Positions 20,938-29,555 are shown, numbered from the stretch's first letter. The stretch is 64,000 bases of DNA from Flavobacteriaceae bacterium PS02337 (GCA_029959285.1 JASCOE010000001.1:496001-560000), one strand, 5' to 3'. The notes: generated from the sequence alone by a model not told the origin. A program made the numbers and translations.

Positions 20938-22362
20938 TTATTTTATAACAGTTATTGATCCTTTTTTTTCTCCTGTGTCTGATTGAATGACATAGTAATA
21001 AACGGGATTTACATTTTTAAAATCGATATTGCTTTGAGGCCAGTCACCTTGATAATTTACTACATCTAGTACTTTATCTCCGTTTGAACTAATGATTATT
21101 ACCTTAGTCGTAGCATTCTTGTATTCGTCTGGAATGTTCCAATATGGATTCATTCCGCTTAGTTTAATAATATTCGGAACAACACTTGCTGGGGCAGATT
21201 CTCCGTTTATTCTAAATGAAAATTCTTTAGTTGCGATACATCCAGAAGCTTGAGAAATTTTTACTTTATAATTCCCTTTTACCGAAAGCGTATAAGAACT
21301 TCCTGTTTCTCCAGAAATTAAATTATTGTTTAAATACCACTCAAAAGTTGGACTTGTAGCGTCGCTTGTAACATTAACGGTTAATGTTTCGCCTTCATTT
21401 AATTTATATCCGTCTTGAACATCTATACTTGCATCAAAACCGTTACTCTGAAGGTTAATAGATCCTGTAGCACTACATCCCCCAAAATCTACATCTACTG
21501 TATAAACACCAGATTCGTTTGTAGAATAGGTTCTGTTTGTTGCTCCATTAATAGTTGCACCATCTTTTTTCCATTGGTATTTGTTTCCAGAAGTTGCTGT
21601 TAAAACAGTTCCTGTACCACTAGCACAAAATGGATTTCCTAAACTTGAACTAATTGTTACAGCACCACTCGAAGATGAATTTCCAACTGTAACATGGTTA
21701 GAACTAAAATTGGCATCTGTACATGATCCATAATCAATAGTTGCATAATAATCTCCGGCAGCATTTACTGTTAACGTTTTAGCGCTTTGTCCTGCAATAA
21801 CAACATTGTCTTTATACCAGATGTATTTAAGATTTGGGAAATTTACTGGCGAAGAAGTTCCGCTATCTACCGATAAAGTAATGCTTCCTCCTGCACAAAT
21901 TGTTGCGTTTGTGTCTTTGTTGTTTATTGAAAATATATTTTCGTAATCTTTGAAATAAGCAGGAAAAGAAGTAACACCTTGAGAATTTCTAAATCTAGGA
22001 CTTGCGTATGTTTGAGAACTTTTAATTCTTAAACCGTAAGTATCAGAACCGACAAGATTTATCGGAACCGCAAATTTTATAGTTTTCTGCGTTGCCGATA
22101 AATCTACGGTCTGTAATAATGTAGTAGCAGTTGGATTATTCGCTGAATCTAAAATTTCTACAGTAAATGTAGTTCCAGCAGGAAAATTAACATAGCTAAA
22201 TGTAGCGTAAAATTCATTAAAAGAATTACCCGCGCACAATTTCTCCAAACCATCTAATTGCTGAGGCACAATAGTTTGGGCATGCAAATTTCCTTTAGCA
22301 AAAAACAAAATGCTAAATAAAATTAAAACTTTAAAGAAAGATAAAGTAGTTTTTTGAATCAT
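20938..22362 (-). CDS. sprC: SprC, secreted gliding-motility protein with Ig-like modules
   Basis: 474 residues with a signal peptide (1-29, ending LHAQ). The middle holds three or so Ig/PKD-like beta modules, each with a Cys pair and phrases such as Tyr-x-Trp-Tyr-Lys-Asp, Tyr-Gln-Trp-Lys-Lys-Asp and Phe-Glu-Trp-Tyr-Leu-Asn. The last ~75 residues (Asn-Pro-Tyr-Trp-Asn-Ile-Pro, Val-Ile-Ile-Ile-Ser-Ser-Asn-Gly-Asp, Pro-Val-Tyr-Tyr-Tyr-Val-Ile) look like a shortened gliding-motility-type C-terminal domain, so T9SS export is plausible. Its start overlaps the stop of the preceding small gene by four bases (ATGA), and its stop lies one base before sprD. The assignment rests on gene order and architecture; in F. 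johnsoniae sprC and sprD are cotranscribed with sprB. Confidence 0.85.
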   Translation of the reverse strand: MIQKTTLSFFKVLILFSILFFAKGNLHAQTIVPQQLDGLEKLCAGNSFNEFYATFSYVNFPAGTTFTVEILDSANNPTATTLLQTVDLSATQKTIKFAVPINLVGSDTYGLRIKSSQTYASPRFRNSQGVTSFPAYFKDYENIFSINNKDTNATICAGGSITLSVDSGTSSPVNFPNLKYIWYKDNVVIAGQSAKTLTVNAAGDYYATIDYGSCTDANFSSNHVTVGNSSSSGAVTISSSLGNPFCASGTGTVLTATSGNKYQWKKDGATINGATNRTYSTNESGVYTVDVDFGGCSATGSINLQSNGFDASIDVQDGYKLNEGETLTVNVTSDATSPTFEWYLNNNLISGETGSSYTLSVKGNYKVKISQASGCIATKEFSFRINGESAPASVVPNIIKLSGMNPYWNIPDEYKNATTKVIIISSNGDKVLDVVNYQGDWPQSNIDFKNVNPVYYYVIQSDTGEKKGSITVIK

Positions 22363-22766
22363 ATAGTGCGTGTTCTTGCTAGGTCGATACGCTCAAAAAA
22401 CAAAATATCAATGAATGTTTCTGAGAAATCATACTTATAGTTTTCAATAATATCTTTTGCAAGAATTGAAGTTGCTGTAAGTGATGTTTCTTCTTTACAA
22501 TCGTCAGATACCGTATGGGTTTCAGCAACTATAGTAAGGCTGTCCTTGGGGTTGGACATCCCTACTATAAACTGATTAAATTTGTCTGAATTACTGCTTA
22601 ATGTTGCAGTATTAGTACTGTTTTGGTTTACATTGTGTAACACTAAACTGCACTCAGAATCAGCAGCCTGTATAGGTTTTCCTGCTGTATTCTGTGCATA
22701 TAATGTTAACGATATAGGCGAAACCAAAAATATTATATATAAAAAATACTTTTTCGTAGATACCAT
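22359..22766 (-). CDS. Small exported protein of the spr operon, function unknown
   Basis: 135 residues with an N-terminal hydrophobic signal sequence ending Leu-Tyr-Ala-Gln at about residue 25. The remainder has two Cys and no motif I recognise. The gene overlaps sprC by four bases, so it belongs to the same transcription and translation unit. In F. johnsoniae a small gene (fjoh_0982, from memory) lies directly before sprC, and this is the positional equivalent. Function unknown. Confidence 0.75.
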   Translation of the reverse strand: MVSTKKYFLYIIFLVSPISLTLYAQNTAGKPIQAADSECSLVLHNVNQNSTNTATLSSNSDKFNQFIVGMSNPKDSLTIVAETHTVSDDCKEETSLTATSILAKDIIENYKYDFSETFIDILFFERIDLARTRTI

Positions 22767-22867
22767 TATGTCTTGATCTTTATTTGGGGTCCTTAACGAT
22801 ACATAAAAATTATGCCTGGGGACTTTATTAATAAAATTTACGCGAGGGAAATAAAAATCGAAACTAT

Positions 22868-24160
22868 TTATCTATTACCGCTTGAAGCTGTGATTTTTCC
22901 TAATTGTAATCTGAAATCTGGTTTTTTAGGATTGGAGATATCAATGAATGTTTCTTTGTTGTCACTTTGTGAGTAAACATTAAAGAAAACACTGTTTCCA
23001 TACCAGCTCTCTAAATCTTCATTATTAGAATTGTATTCAGTAAAGATATTTCCTTTACATAAGTTGAAATACATTTCCTCAAATTTGATTTTTTTAAGAT
23101 TAGCATCATTGATTTCTGTTTTGCTGTCTAATAATACAGCTGGGTTGAATCCAGAGATTACACTTCTTTTCATTTCAAGAGAAGCATTTTCAGCTACATA
23201 AACAGCTTCTTTTACTAAACCTGCTTGAATGTCAGCATTGATATTTTCACTGTCATTAACCATTGTAATATTACTAGCAACAACTAGAGTTTGTTTTTTA
23301 GTAAAATCTGTTTCACTTTTCTTTTCAAAAGATCTAACTTCCATACAACGAGATCCGTCTTTAGTACTAGAGAAGTAAGAAGATCTTACTGCTAAAGAAT
23401 TAAAGAAACGACATTGTACTCCTTGAGAAAATTTGAAGTCATCATTTACTGATTTATAAGAAACAAATTTTGTAGCGTTAATATCACCGCCTAAGATTCC
23501 GAAAGAATCTCCGCCAGCATAACTAACCATAATGTTTTCTAAAATTGTTTTGCTTCCAACAGCAGCAAGAGTCAAACCGTTAAAAGTATCAGAACCTTTT
23601 ACTTTTTTACCAGCAAATTCGATTCTAACAAATCTTAAAACTCCAGAGTTTGAAGCTACATTATCTCCACCGTAAGTAGTAAGAGTTGGATCAAGGTCTA
23701 AGTTGTAAGAACCAACATTTCCAAATTTATTAATTGGCGCATCACCAAGGATTACAATTCCACCCCAATCTCCAGCTTTTTTCATGCTTCGGTTTGAAGT
23801 AAATACAATTGGATCTGTTTCTAAACCGTCTGCAACTAATTGTGCACCTTTTGTAACTACCAATGTTCCTTTAGTTTCGAAATCACCAATAATTACTGTT
23901 CCTGGCTCAATAGTTAAAACGGCATTGTTTGTAACGTATACGTTTCCTTGCAAAACGTAGATGTTTCTTTTCAGCAATTTAGTATTAACAGAAATGTTTC
24001 CTGCTAAAATTTGGTTTGCTTCTCCATAGTCTACTTTGTTAGGCTTAAATTCAGTCCAGTTGTTTAACCAATTGGTGTAGCCCATAATTCCTTTCTCTTG
24101 TTGAGCATTCATACTCGCCACCGTAAAAAGAACGCAGATTAATTGAGTAATTTTTTTCAT
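22868..24160 (-). CDS. Secreted protein with probable right-handed beta-helix
   Basis: 430 residues with a signal peptide (ends Met-Asn-Ala-Gln, ~20). The central part repeats short beta-strand runs with Gly, Val and Ile: LTIEPGTVIIGDFETKGTLV, then Ala-Asp-Gly-x-x-x-Asp-Pro-Ile-Val-Phe-Thr-Ser-Asn and Gly-Asp-Trp-Gly-Gly-Ile-Val-Ile-Leu-Gly. This pattern occurs in exported Bacteroidota proteins predicted to form parallel beta-helices. No catalytic residues or sorting domain were recognised. It is 101 bases upstream of the small spr-operon gene and co-directional. By position it may correspond to remG of F. johnsoniae (a rem gene before fjoh_0982, from memory), but this was not verified. Confidence 0.8.
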   Translation of the reverse strand: MKKITQLICVLFTVASMNAQQEKGIMGYTNWLNNWTEFKPNKVDYGEANQILAGNISVNTKLLKRNIYVLQGNVYVTNNAVLTIEPGTVIIGDFETKGTLVVTKGAQLVADGLETDPIVFTSNRSMKKAGDWGGIVILGDAPINKFGNVGSYNLDLDPTLTTYGGDNVASNSGVLRFVRIEFAGKKVKGSDTFNGLTLAAVGSKTILENIMVSYAGGDSFGILGGDINATKFVSYKSVNDDFKFSQGVQCRFFNSLAVRSSYFSSTKDGSRCMEVRSFEKKSETDFTKKQTLVVASNITMVNDSENINADIQAGLVKEAVYVAENASLEMKRSVISGFNPAVLLDSKTEINDANLKKIKFEEMYFNLCKGNIFTEYNSNNEDLESWYGNSVFFNVYSQSDNKETFIDISNPKKPDFRLQLGKITASSGNR

Positions 24161-24207
24161 GATAAGGGGGTATTACGGTTAATAATAAATTTGGGTATGC
24201 TTAAATG

Positions 24208-24262
24208 AAAAAACTCCTCTCGAGTTTTCCGAAATTTCAGAACCATCGAGAATGAGTTTTTT
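24208..24262 (-). terminator. Hairpin with U-tract between the first two genes of the motility locus
   Basis: On the minus strand, arms at 24246-24262 and 24208-24223 (AAAACTC..TCTCGA against TCGAGA..GAGTTTT) pair with a small bulge and end in a run of T. It lies in the 185-base gap between the 150-aa and the 430-aa genes. It could be a terminator or an attenuator that lowers expression of the downstream motility genes. Confidence 0.55.
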
Positions 24263-24345
24263 TTTATTTTGTTTCTCAAAAGTGTTCATAGATTTTAACC
24301 ATCTACGTAAACACTTCGAAAAAGGTTTTAAAAAAATAAGCTTTA

Positions 24346-24798
24346 TTACATTTCGTTCAAATCGTTGAACTCGTGTAATGATTTCAATGTACTTTCGTAA
24401 AATAAAATTGCAGCGATTAGATTACCTTTATCAGAATAAGGCATCATCTTTCTTTGGAATTCTACAGTAGTATCCAAGAAAGTTGTTGTACCAACTGCCT
24501 GAGCATCTAATACTTTTTTGTGTTCACTATCGTCTGGAATACCTAAGTCTGCCATAGTAACACCTGGTTTAGTAACCAAAGCAATGTAAGGGAGAGTTTT
24601 AACTAAAACTTTAATACGCTCAATGTATAATTCCAATAACTCTCCTTTTTGCATACCACTTAATTCTTTTTGATCGTGATATTTGCGGATAAGAGCCGTT
24701 GTACTAATAATACTTCTAGGAGCATTTTTTGCCTGTGCAGAAACAGCAGCAGTAGTTAAGATAAAAAAAGCACTTAATAGAGTAATTTTCCCTTTCAT
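24346..24798 (-). CDS. Exported protein of unknown function, first gene of the motility locus
   Basis: 150 residues with a clear signal peptide (hydrophobic to about residue 18, then Ala-Val-Ser-Ala-Gln-Ala). The mature part is mostly helical and polar, with no Cys and no recognised motif. It is the first gene after a strong promoter (24833-24862) and is followed by a hairpin. By position it could be the equivalent of remF of F. johnsoniae (from memory), not confirmed. Confidence 0.78.
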   Translation of the reverse strand: MKGKITLLSAFFILTTAAVSAQAKNAPRSIISTTALIRKYHDQKELSGMQKGELLELYIERIKVLVKTLPYIALVTKPGVTMADLGIPDDSEHKKVLDAQAVGTTTFLDTTVEFQRKMMPYSDKGNLIAAILFYESTLKSLHEFNDLNEM

Positions 24799-24832
24799 AG
24801 ATTCTTATTTTATAATTGGTTGTTGATAAAAA

Positions 24833-24862
24833 CAAAAATATAGAAATTAACTTAATTAACAA
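24833..24862 (-). promoter_or_regulatory. Strong Bacteroidota-type promoter of the motility operon
   Basis: On the minus strand a -33 TTG (24860-24862) and a -7 TATTTTTG (24833-24840) are separated by 19 bases, an exact fit to TTG-N19-TAnnTTTG. The first start codon is 34 bases downstream, leaving a short leader. Confidence 0.8.
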
Positions 24863-25201
24863 CTCTAATGGATTTTTTTTTCAAAAAATTTTCTTAAAAA
24901 AAGCTTAAAAACCAGTGTTATGTCGAGAAAATGTGCGTTTTAACGTGCTTTTTGTTAAAAATCTGAACACCCGAAAAGTAAGATATTCGCTATGAAAAAA
25001 GAAAAATTCTAACTTTAAATAATCAAAAAAAACTTACGTTTATCGTTTTTTGAAAAAAAATATTAACAAAAACATCTTGATAAACGCTCAGGTTGAGATA
25101 TTTATTAACAAAATTGTGTCAAAAAAGAGACAAAAAAATGCTCAAATCAAACTTCAAATTTCAAAATTATCTCTAAGGGAGAAACTTTGCTTGGAAAATT
25201 T

Positions 25202-25229
25202 TTGACTACATCATTTTCTTCTATCTTTG
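25202..25229 (+). promoter_or_regulatory. holB promoter with -7 box almost touching the start codon
   Basis: TTG at 25202-25204, 17-base spacer, TATCTTTG at 25222-25229. The ATG begins at 25234, only four bases after the box, so the transcript should start at or within a base or two of the AUG (leaderless). Confidence 0.75.
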
Positions 25230-25233
25230 CTCC

Positions 25234-26382
25234 ATGCAATTTTCTCAAATTTTAGGTCAAGATTACATCAAAAGCCACTTGACAAAAAGTGCTGCTTCTG
25301 GTAGAATTCCACATGCACAATTATTCGTTGGTCCGGAAGGAAGCGGTACACTAATTACCGCGATTGCTTACGCGCAGTATATTTTGTGCAGCAATACTGG
25401 CGACGAAAATTCGAACGGAAATGATTCTTGTAATCTGAAGTTCGATAACATTTCGCATCCCGATTTGCATTTTATTTATCCGACAGTTACCACCGAAGAT
25501 GTAAAAACAAAACCGAAGAGTTTAGATTTTATTCAAGACTGGAGAAGTTTTATTCAAGAAATGCCATACGGAGGTTTATTCGATTGGTATAAAATTCTCG
25601 GCGTACAAAACAAACAGGGAGAAATTCGTGTAGAAGATGCTCAAGAAGTTTTAAAATCGCTTGCGCTGAAATCTTACGAAGGCGGTTACAAAATCATGAT
25701 TATCTGGATGGCAGATAAAATGAATATTGCCGCGTCAAATAAACTCTTAAAACTTCTGGAAGAACCATCAGACAAAACGATGTTTATTCTGATTTCTGAA
25801 AATGAAGAAGATATTATTCAAACCATACGTTCACGCTGTCAAGTAATTCACTTTAATGCACTTCCTGAAAAAGTAATTGCCGAAGCTTTAGTTTCGCAAG
25901 AAAATATAGATCAGAACTTAGCCAAAAAAATTGCACATCAATCGCAAGGTAATTTTAATAAAGCTTTGCATTTGCTAAAAGAAGACGATGACGAATTTCC
26001 GTTTGAACAATGGTTTGTCAATTGGGTTCGTGCCGCTTTTAGAGCAAAAGGAAACGCAGCTGCAATTCAAGATTTAATTTCTTGGAGCGAACAAATCGCT
26101 GCTTTAGGACGCGAAAGCCAGAAAAAATTTATTCAGTTTTGCATTGAAATGTTCAGACAAGCTTTAATGTTAAATTATCAGGCTTCAAGTTTGGTTTACA
26201 TTGAACCGAAAGTCGATAAATTTAAGCTGGAAAATTTTGCTCCATTTGTGAATGGAAATAACATTCATGAAATATTCAAAGAACTTTCAGATGCGATGTA
26301 TCACATTGAAAGAAACGGAAATGCAAAAATAATTTTAACCGATTTATCGATCAAATTAACTCGTTTAATTCACAAAAAATAA
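25234..26382 (+). CDS. holB: DNA polymerase III delta-prime subunit
   Basis: 382 residues. This is the clamp-loader subunit of the replicase, a AAA+-fold protein that works with DnaX and delta to load the beta clamp. The start MQFSQILGQDYIKSHL and Gly-Arg-Ile-Pro-His-Ala-Gln-Leu-Phe-Val-Gly-Pro-Glu-Gly-Ser-Gly-Thr match the family. The P-loop is degenerate (no Lys), as usual for delta-prime. Also seen are LLKLLEEPSDKTMFILIS and Thr-Ile-Arg-Ser-Arg-Cys-Gln, the sensor/SRC region that acts in trans on neighbouring subunits. The next gene starts eight bases downstream, so the two are probably cotranscribed. Confidence 0.92.
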   Translation: MQFSQILGQDYIKSHLTKSAASGRIPHAQLFVGPEGSGTLITAIAYAQYILCSNTGDENSNGNDSCNLKFDNISHPDLHFIYPTVTTEDVKTKPKSLDFIQDWRSFIQEMPYGGLFDWYKILGVQNKQGEIRVEDAQEVLKSLALKSYEGGYKIMIIWMADKMNIAASNKLLKLLEEPSDKTMFILISENEEDIIQTIRSRCQVIHFNALPEKVIAEALVSQENIDQNLAKKIAHQSQGNFNKALHLLKEDDDEFPFEQWFVNWVRAAFRAKGNAAAIQDLISWSEQIAALGRESQKKFIQFCIEMFRQALMLNYQASSLVYIEPKVDKFKLENFAPFVNGNNIHEIFKELSDAMYHIERNGNAKIILTDLSIKLTRLIHKK

Positions 26383-26389
26383 ATTTCAA

Positions 26390-26773
26390 ATGAATAATGT
26401 TGCCTCCATTTTACTTTTGGCTTTTTTAGCTTTAACGTTCTTACAATCAGGTTACGAAAAAATTTTTTATTGGAAAGATAATGTGGCTTGGCTAAAAGAA
26501 CATTTTGCTAAAACGCCATTAAAAAATCAAGTTCCGCTTGCACTCTTACATTTGTTGATTTTAGAATTAATTTCAGGAATTTTATGTGTTGTTGGCGGCA
26601 TTCAATTATTAACAAATAACGGAAGAGAATTTGGTTTCTACGGAGCAATATTTTCATGCATCTGTTTGTTAATGATGCTTTTTGGACAAAGACTTGCTAA
26701 AGATTACGATGGTGCAAGAACTATAGTTATCTATTTTATACCTGCTGTAATGGCAGTTTATTGGTTGAATTAA
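26390..26773 (+). CDS. DoxX-like four-helix membrane protein
   Basis: 127 residues with four predicted membrane helices (about 3-22, 47-68, 80-98 and 108-125) and the Gly-Tyr-Glu-Lys-Ile-Phe-Tyr-Trp-Lys segment after helix 1 that is typical of DoxX/DoxD-like proteins of Bacteroidota. Biochemical role unknown; the family has been linked loosely to redox or oxidative-stress functions. It lies eight bases after holB, so a shared transcript is likely, without an obvious functional link. Confidence 0.75.
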   Translation: MNNVASILLLAFLALTFLQSGYEKIFYWKDNVAWLKEHFAKTPLKNQVPLALLHLLILELISGILCVVGGIQLLTNNGREFGFYGAIFSCICLLMMLFGQRLAKDYDGARTIVIYFIPAVMAVYWLN

Positions 26774-26823
26774 AACAATCGAAATTTTAAAAAAATTAGT
26801 CATTCCTGATAGACATCGGGATT

Positions 26824-26859
26824 CACAGATTTTTTAATCATTTAAATCTTAAATCTGTG
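26824..26859. repeat. Small palindrome in the gap before the thioesterase gene
   Basis: CACAGATTT (26824-26832) and AAATCTGTG (26851-26859) form a 9-bp inverted repeat with an 18-base loop, just after a GATAGACATCGGG fragment. Such pieces are common intergenic debris in Flavobacterium. It also explains why the in-frame GTG inside it is a poor start for the next gene. Confidence 0.5.
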
Positions 26860-26889
26860 GCAAAAAAACAAAATTTATTATCAAAAAAA

Positions 26890-27399
26890 ATGAATCCAAA
26901 ACATCCTTCAGAATCTTTAACTATTTTAACTGATTTAGTTTTACCGAGCGAAACAAATCCTTTAAACAATCTATTTGGTGGCGAATTATTAGCCAGAATG
27001 GATCGCGCCGCTAGTATTGCTGCACGTAGACATTCGCGCCGAATTGTAGTTACGGCTTCTGTAAATCACGTTGCTTTCAACAGAGCAATTTCGCTTGGAA
27101 GCGTTGTTACGGTAGAGGCAAAAGTATCAAGATCATTCAAAAGTTCAATGGAAGTTTTTATTGACGTTTGGGTAGAAGACCGCGAATCTGGAAATAGAAC
27201 AAAAGCAAACGAAGCAATCTACACTTTTGTTGCCGTTGATGACAACGGAAGACCAGTTGAAGTTCCGCCAATTGTACCAGAAACAGAACTAGAAATACAA
27301 CGTTTTGACGCTGCTCTTCGTCGTAAACAGTTGAGTTTACTGCTTGCCGGAAAAATAAAACCGGCAGATGCTACAGAATTAAAGGCTTTATTTTTATAG
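26890..27399 (+). CDS. Acyl-CoA thioesterase, hotdog fold
   Basis: 169 residues from ATG 26890. It hydrolyses acyl-CoA to free acid and CoA and belongs to the YciA/BACH-type single-hotdog thioesterases. Seen: Asn-Pro-Leu-Asn-Asn-Leu-Phe-Gly-Gly-Glu-Leu-Leu-Ala (active-site helix region), Met-Asp-x-Ala-Ala and Val-Asn-His-Val-Ala-Phe, with length normal for the family. A GTG 33 bases upstream would add 11 residues but lies in a palindrome; MNPKHPSES is the natural beginning. Chain-length specificity cannot be read from the sequence. Confidence 0.85.
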   Translation: MNPKHPSESLTILTDLVLPSETNPLNNLFGGELLARMDRAASIAARRHSRRIVVTASVNHVAFNRAISLGSVVTVEAKVSRSFKSSMEVFIDVWVEDRESGNRTKANEAIYTFVAVDDNGRPVEVPPIVPETELEIQRFDAALRRKQLSLLLAGKIKPADATELKALFL

Positions 27400-27477
27400 C
27401 AAAGTTGTGACAATTTGGAACAATTTGTCGCAATCAAACTCGAAAAAAAAGAACTAATTTTACAATCTCTAAAGCTG

Positions 27478-27512
27478 TTGTATATAAATAAAGAAGTTTT
27501 TTCTTACTTTTG
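27478..27512 (+). promoter_or_regulatory. recA promoter
   Basis: TACTTTTG at 27505-27512 is a clean -7 element. The nearest TTG (27478-27480) leaves a 24-base spacer, longer than ideal. The leader to ATG 27557 is about 40 bases. I see no recognisable SOS operator. Confidence 0.55.
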
Positions 27513-27556
27513 TTTAAACGGCTAAAAAATAACAATTAAGATAATTAATATAAAAG

Positions 27557-28564
27557 ATGAGTTCAGAAAAAGAAGCCAAATTAAAAGCGTTACAACTAAC
27601 ACTTGATAAACTTGACAAGACATACGGAAAAGGAACCGTAATGAAAATGGGTGACAGAGCCATTGTAGAAGTAGAAACGATTTCTTCTGGCTCGCTTGGT
27701 GTTGATTTAGCACTTGGTGTAAACGGATATCCAAAAGGAAGAATTATCGAAATATATGGTCCAGAATCTTCTGGAAAAACTACTTTGACGCTTCACGCAA
27801 TTGCTGAGGCTCAAAAAGCAGGCGGTATTGCAGCTTTTATAGATGCTGAACACGCTTTTGATAGAAATTATGCAGAAAAATTAGGTGTAGATATTGAAAA
27901 CCTAATCATTTCTCAACCAGACAACGGAGAACAAGCTTTAGAAATTGCCGAAAACTTAATTCGTTCTGGAGCAATTGATATTGTGGTAATTGACTCGGTT
28001 GCTGCTTTAACTCCAAAAAGTGAAATTGAAGGTGAAATGGGAGATTCTAAAATGGGTCTTCACGCACGTTTGATGTCTCAAGCTTTGAGAAAACTTACTG
28101 GAACTATCAGTAAAACAAATTGTACAGTATTCTTTATCAACCAGCTTCGTGAAAAAATTGGTGTAATGTTCGGAAATCCAGAAACGACAACTGGAGGTAA
28201 CGCACTTAAATTTTACGCTTCTGTACGTTTAGATATTCGTCGTTCTTCTCAAATTAAAGATGGAGAAAACGTAATTGGTAACAGAACAAAAGTAAAAATC
28301 GTTAAAAATAAAGTAGCTCCGCCTTTTAAAACTGCCGAATTCGACATTATGTACGGAGAAGGAGTTTCTAAAACTGGTGAAATTTTAGATTTAGCAGTTG
28401 AATTTGAAATCGTTAAAAAAGCGGGATCTTGGTTTAGCTATGGCGATACAAAATTAGGTCAAGGTCGTGATGCAGTTAAAACTTTAATTAAAGACAATCC
28501 AGAACTTGCTGACGAACTGGAAATTAAAATTAAAGATCATATTAAAGAATTAGCAAACGCTTAA
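27557..28564 (+). CDS. recA: RecA recombinase
   Basis: 335 residues. RecA is the DNA-dependent ATPase that forms filaments on single-stranded DNA, drives strand exchange and homologous repair, and stimulates LexA-type cleavage where present. Walker A Gly-Pro-Glu-Ser-Ser-Gly-Lys-Thr-Thr is at ~67-75, Walker B [11 protein letters not shown] at ~140, and the L2 loop [15 protein letters not shown] at ~200. The length is normal. It is single-gene, with its own promoter and a terminator directly after it. Confidence 0.98.
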   Translation: MSSEKEAKLKALQLTLDKLDKTYGKGTVMKMGDRAIVEVETISSGSLGVDLALGVNGYPKGRIIEIYGPESSGKTTLTLHAIAEAQKAGGIAAFIDAEHAFDRNYAEKLGVDIENLIISQPDNGEQALEIAENLIRSGAIDIVVIDSVAALTPKSEIEGEMGDSKMGLHARLMSQALRKLTGTISKTNCTVFFINQLREKIGVMFGNPETTTGGNALKFYASVRLDIRRSSQIKDGENVIGNRTKVKIVKNKVAPPFKTAEFDIMYGEGVSKTGEILDLAVEFEIVKKAGSWFSYGDTKLGQGRDAVKTLIKDNPELADELEIKIKDHIKELANA

Positions 28565-28580
28565 AAATATAAAATCCCAA

Positions 28581-28614
28581 AAAAAAGAGTTCACTATTGT
28601 GAGCTCTTTTTTTT
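28581..28614 (+). terminator. recA terminator
   Basis: GAGTTCAC and GTGAGCTC pair (one G-U) around TATT, flanked by an A-run and followed by eight T residues. It is a standard intrinsic terminator 20 bases after the recA stop. Confidence 0.85.
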
Positions 28615-28770
28615 ACTCTAACGTTTTGAAAGAAAATAATTTATAAGATTTCTTTTAATTTAATAGTTTAATTTTAACACATAAAGCATGAAAATTCACA
28701 AATCAAAATTTAGGTAATTTTTATGATCCATCAAATCTCAGGCTATATATATGGATTTTAAATTAAAAAA

Positions 28771-29196
28771 ATGAGAAAAAAGATAATACTACTAACAATA
28801 ATTTGTGTTTTAACCTCATGTCGAAGTTCTAAATTAGAAAAATTTGATTACAACAAAACTTCAAATGCCTGGATAAGTTGTTTCAAAGACCAAGTGTTCT
28901 TTTCATGCCTTAAGGAAAGTTATAAAAACGACACAATAATTTTTGAGAAAATTGGTAAAATAGATGCTTTTAATCCATATGATGGATTATCTCCCGAGGC
29001 TATCACATTATCAGAAAAACTTGGATCTAAAATAGTAATTAATATGCCACCGCCAAGTATGTGTGAAGGCTGTAAAGAGGGAGATAATTATTACATGGCT
29101 CATTGCCTACATTATTATGCAAGTCGTGAACTGGATTCGATTGCAAAAGAAGCTTATAAAGAGTATTTAAAAACTGAAAAAAAACCTTTTAATTAG
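28771..29196 (+). CDS. Small lipoprotein of unknown function
   Basis: 141 residues. The N-terminus has two Lys/Arg, a hydrophobic stretch and Leu-Thr-Ser-Cys at ~14-17, a lipobox for lipid anchoring. The mature part has a Cys-x-x-Cys (Met-Cys-Glu-Gly-Cys-Lys) and a His-Cys-Leu-His motif near the end, which might bind metal or form disulfides (inference). No family recognised. It stands alone between two terminators. Confidence 0.7.
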   Translation: MRKKIILLTIICVLTSCRSSKLEKFDYNKTSNAWISCFKDQVFFSCLKESYKNDTIIFEKIGKIDAFNPYDGLSPEAITLSEKLGSKIVINMPPPSMCEGCKEGDNYYMAHCLHYYASRELDSIAKEAYKEYLKTEKKPFN

Positions 29197-29230
29197 TTAA
29201 CACTTATTCTTTATAAAGTCAATAATAATA

Positions 29231-29257
29231 AAACCTCGGCATATGCCGAGGTTTTTT
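29231..29257 (+). terminator. Strong terminator after the lipoprotein gene
   Basis: AACCTCGGCAT and ATGCCGAGGTT form a perfect GC-rich stem, followed by a T-run. Confidence 0.85.
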
Positions 29258-29281
29258 ATTTTTCAAAAAAATAAAAAAATC

Positions 29282-29312
29282 GACGCAACCTTTTTACTAA
29301 ACTGTCATCTAT
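29282..29312 (+). promoter_or_regulatory. ECF-sigma-like promoter motif, copy 1
   Basis: GACGCAACC (29282-29290), 15 bases, CATCTAT (29306-29312). The same two words with the same spacing recur at 29461. The layout resembles an ECF sigma promoter (an AAC-containing -35 and a short -10) and not the housekeeping TTG/TAnnTTTG form. Which sigma factor would use it is unknown. Confidence 0.5.
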
Positions 29313-29317
29313 TAAAA

Positions 29318-29431
29318 AAAGCAGTCTAATAATTGATACTGCCATATATCAATTTGCCGGTTTTTTTAGAATTTACATTGGTTGGTTATTTTGAATAAAA
29401 TCCGTTAGTTTCTTCATCTAACGGATTTTTT
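29318..29431 (+). ncRNA. Candidate small RNA between ECF-like promoter and terminator
   Basis: A transcript started just after 29312 would end at the hairpin 29398-29431, giving about 110 bases. The stretch has no ATG, so a non-coding RNA is the simplest reading. Inferred only from promoter-terminator spacing; no RNA family recognised. Confidence 0.35.
29398..29431 (+). terminator. Intrinsic terminator inside the 29.2-29.75 kb intergenic region
   Basis: AATCCGTTAG and CTAACGGATT form a 10-bp perfect stem around a 9-base loop, followed by TTTTT. No annotated gene precedes it, which points to a small transcript upstream. Confidence 0.75.
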
Positions 29432-29460
29432 ATCAAATATTTAAACTTTTTTTCGCATTA

Positions 29461-29491
29461 GACGCAACCATTTTTATTTTTCTTCATCTAT
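29461..29491 (+). promoter_or_regulatory. ECF-sigma-like promoter motif, copy 2
   Basis: GACGCAACC (29461-29469), 15 bases, CATCTAT (29485-29491): identical words and spacing to copy 1, 179 bases away. A 34-codon ORF starts 64 bases downstream and ends before a terminator. Confidence 0.5.
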
Positions 29492-29555
29492 AATAATGTG
29501 ACATTAACTTGAGTTATTATTAAACTCTTTATTATCAACCATTAATATTTTTACC

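Noticed and set aside
26857-26889. GTG start adding 11 residues to the thioesterase
   Set aside because: It sits in a palindrome and the added Lys-rich residues are not family-like; ATG 26890 is preferred.
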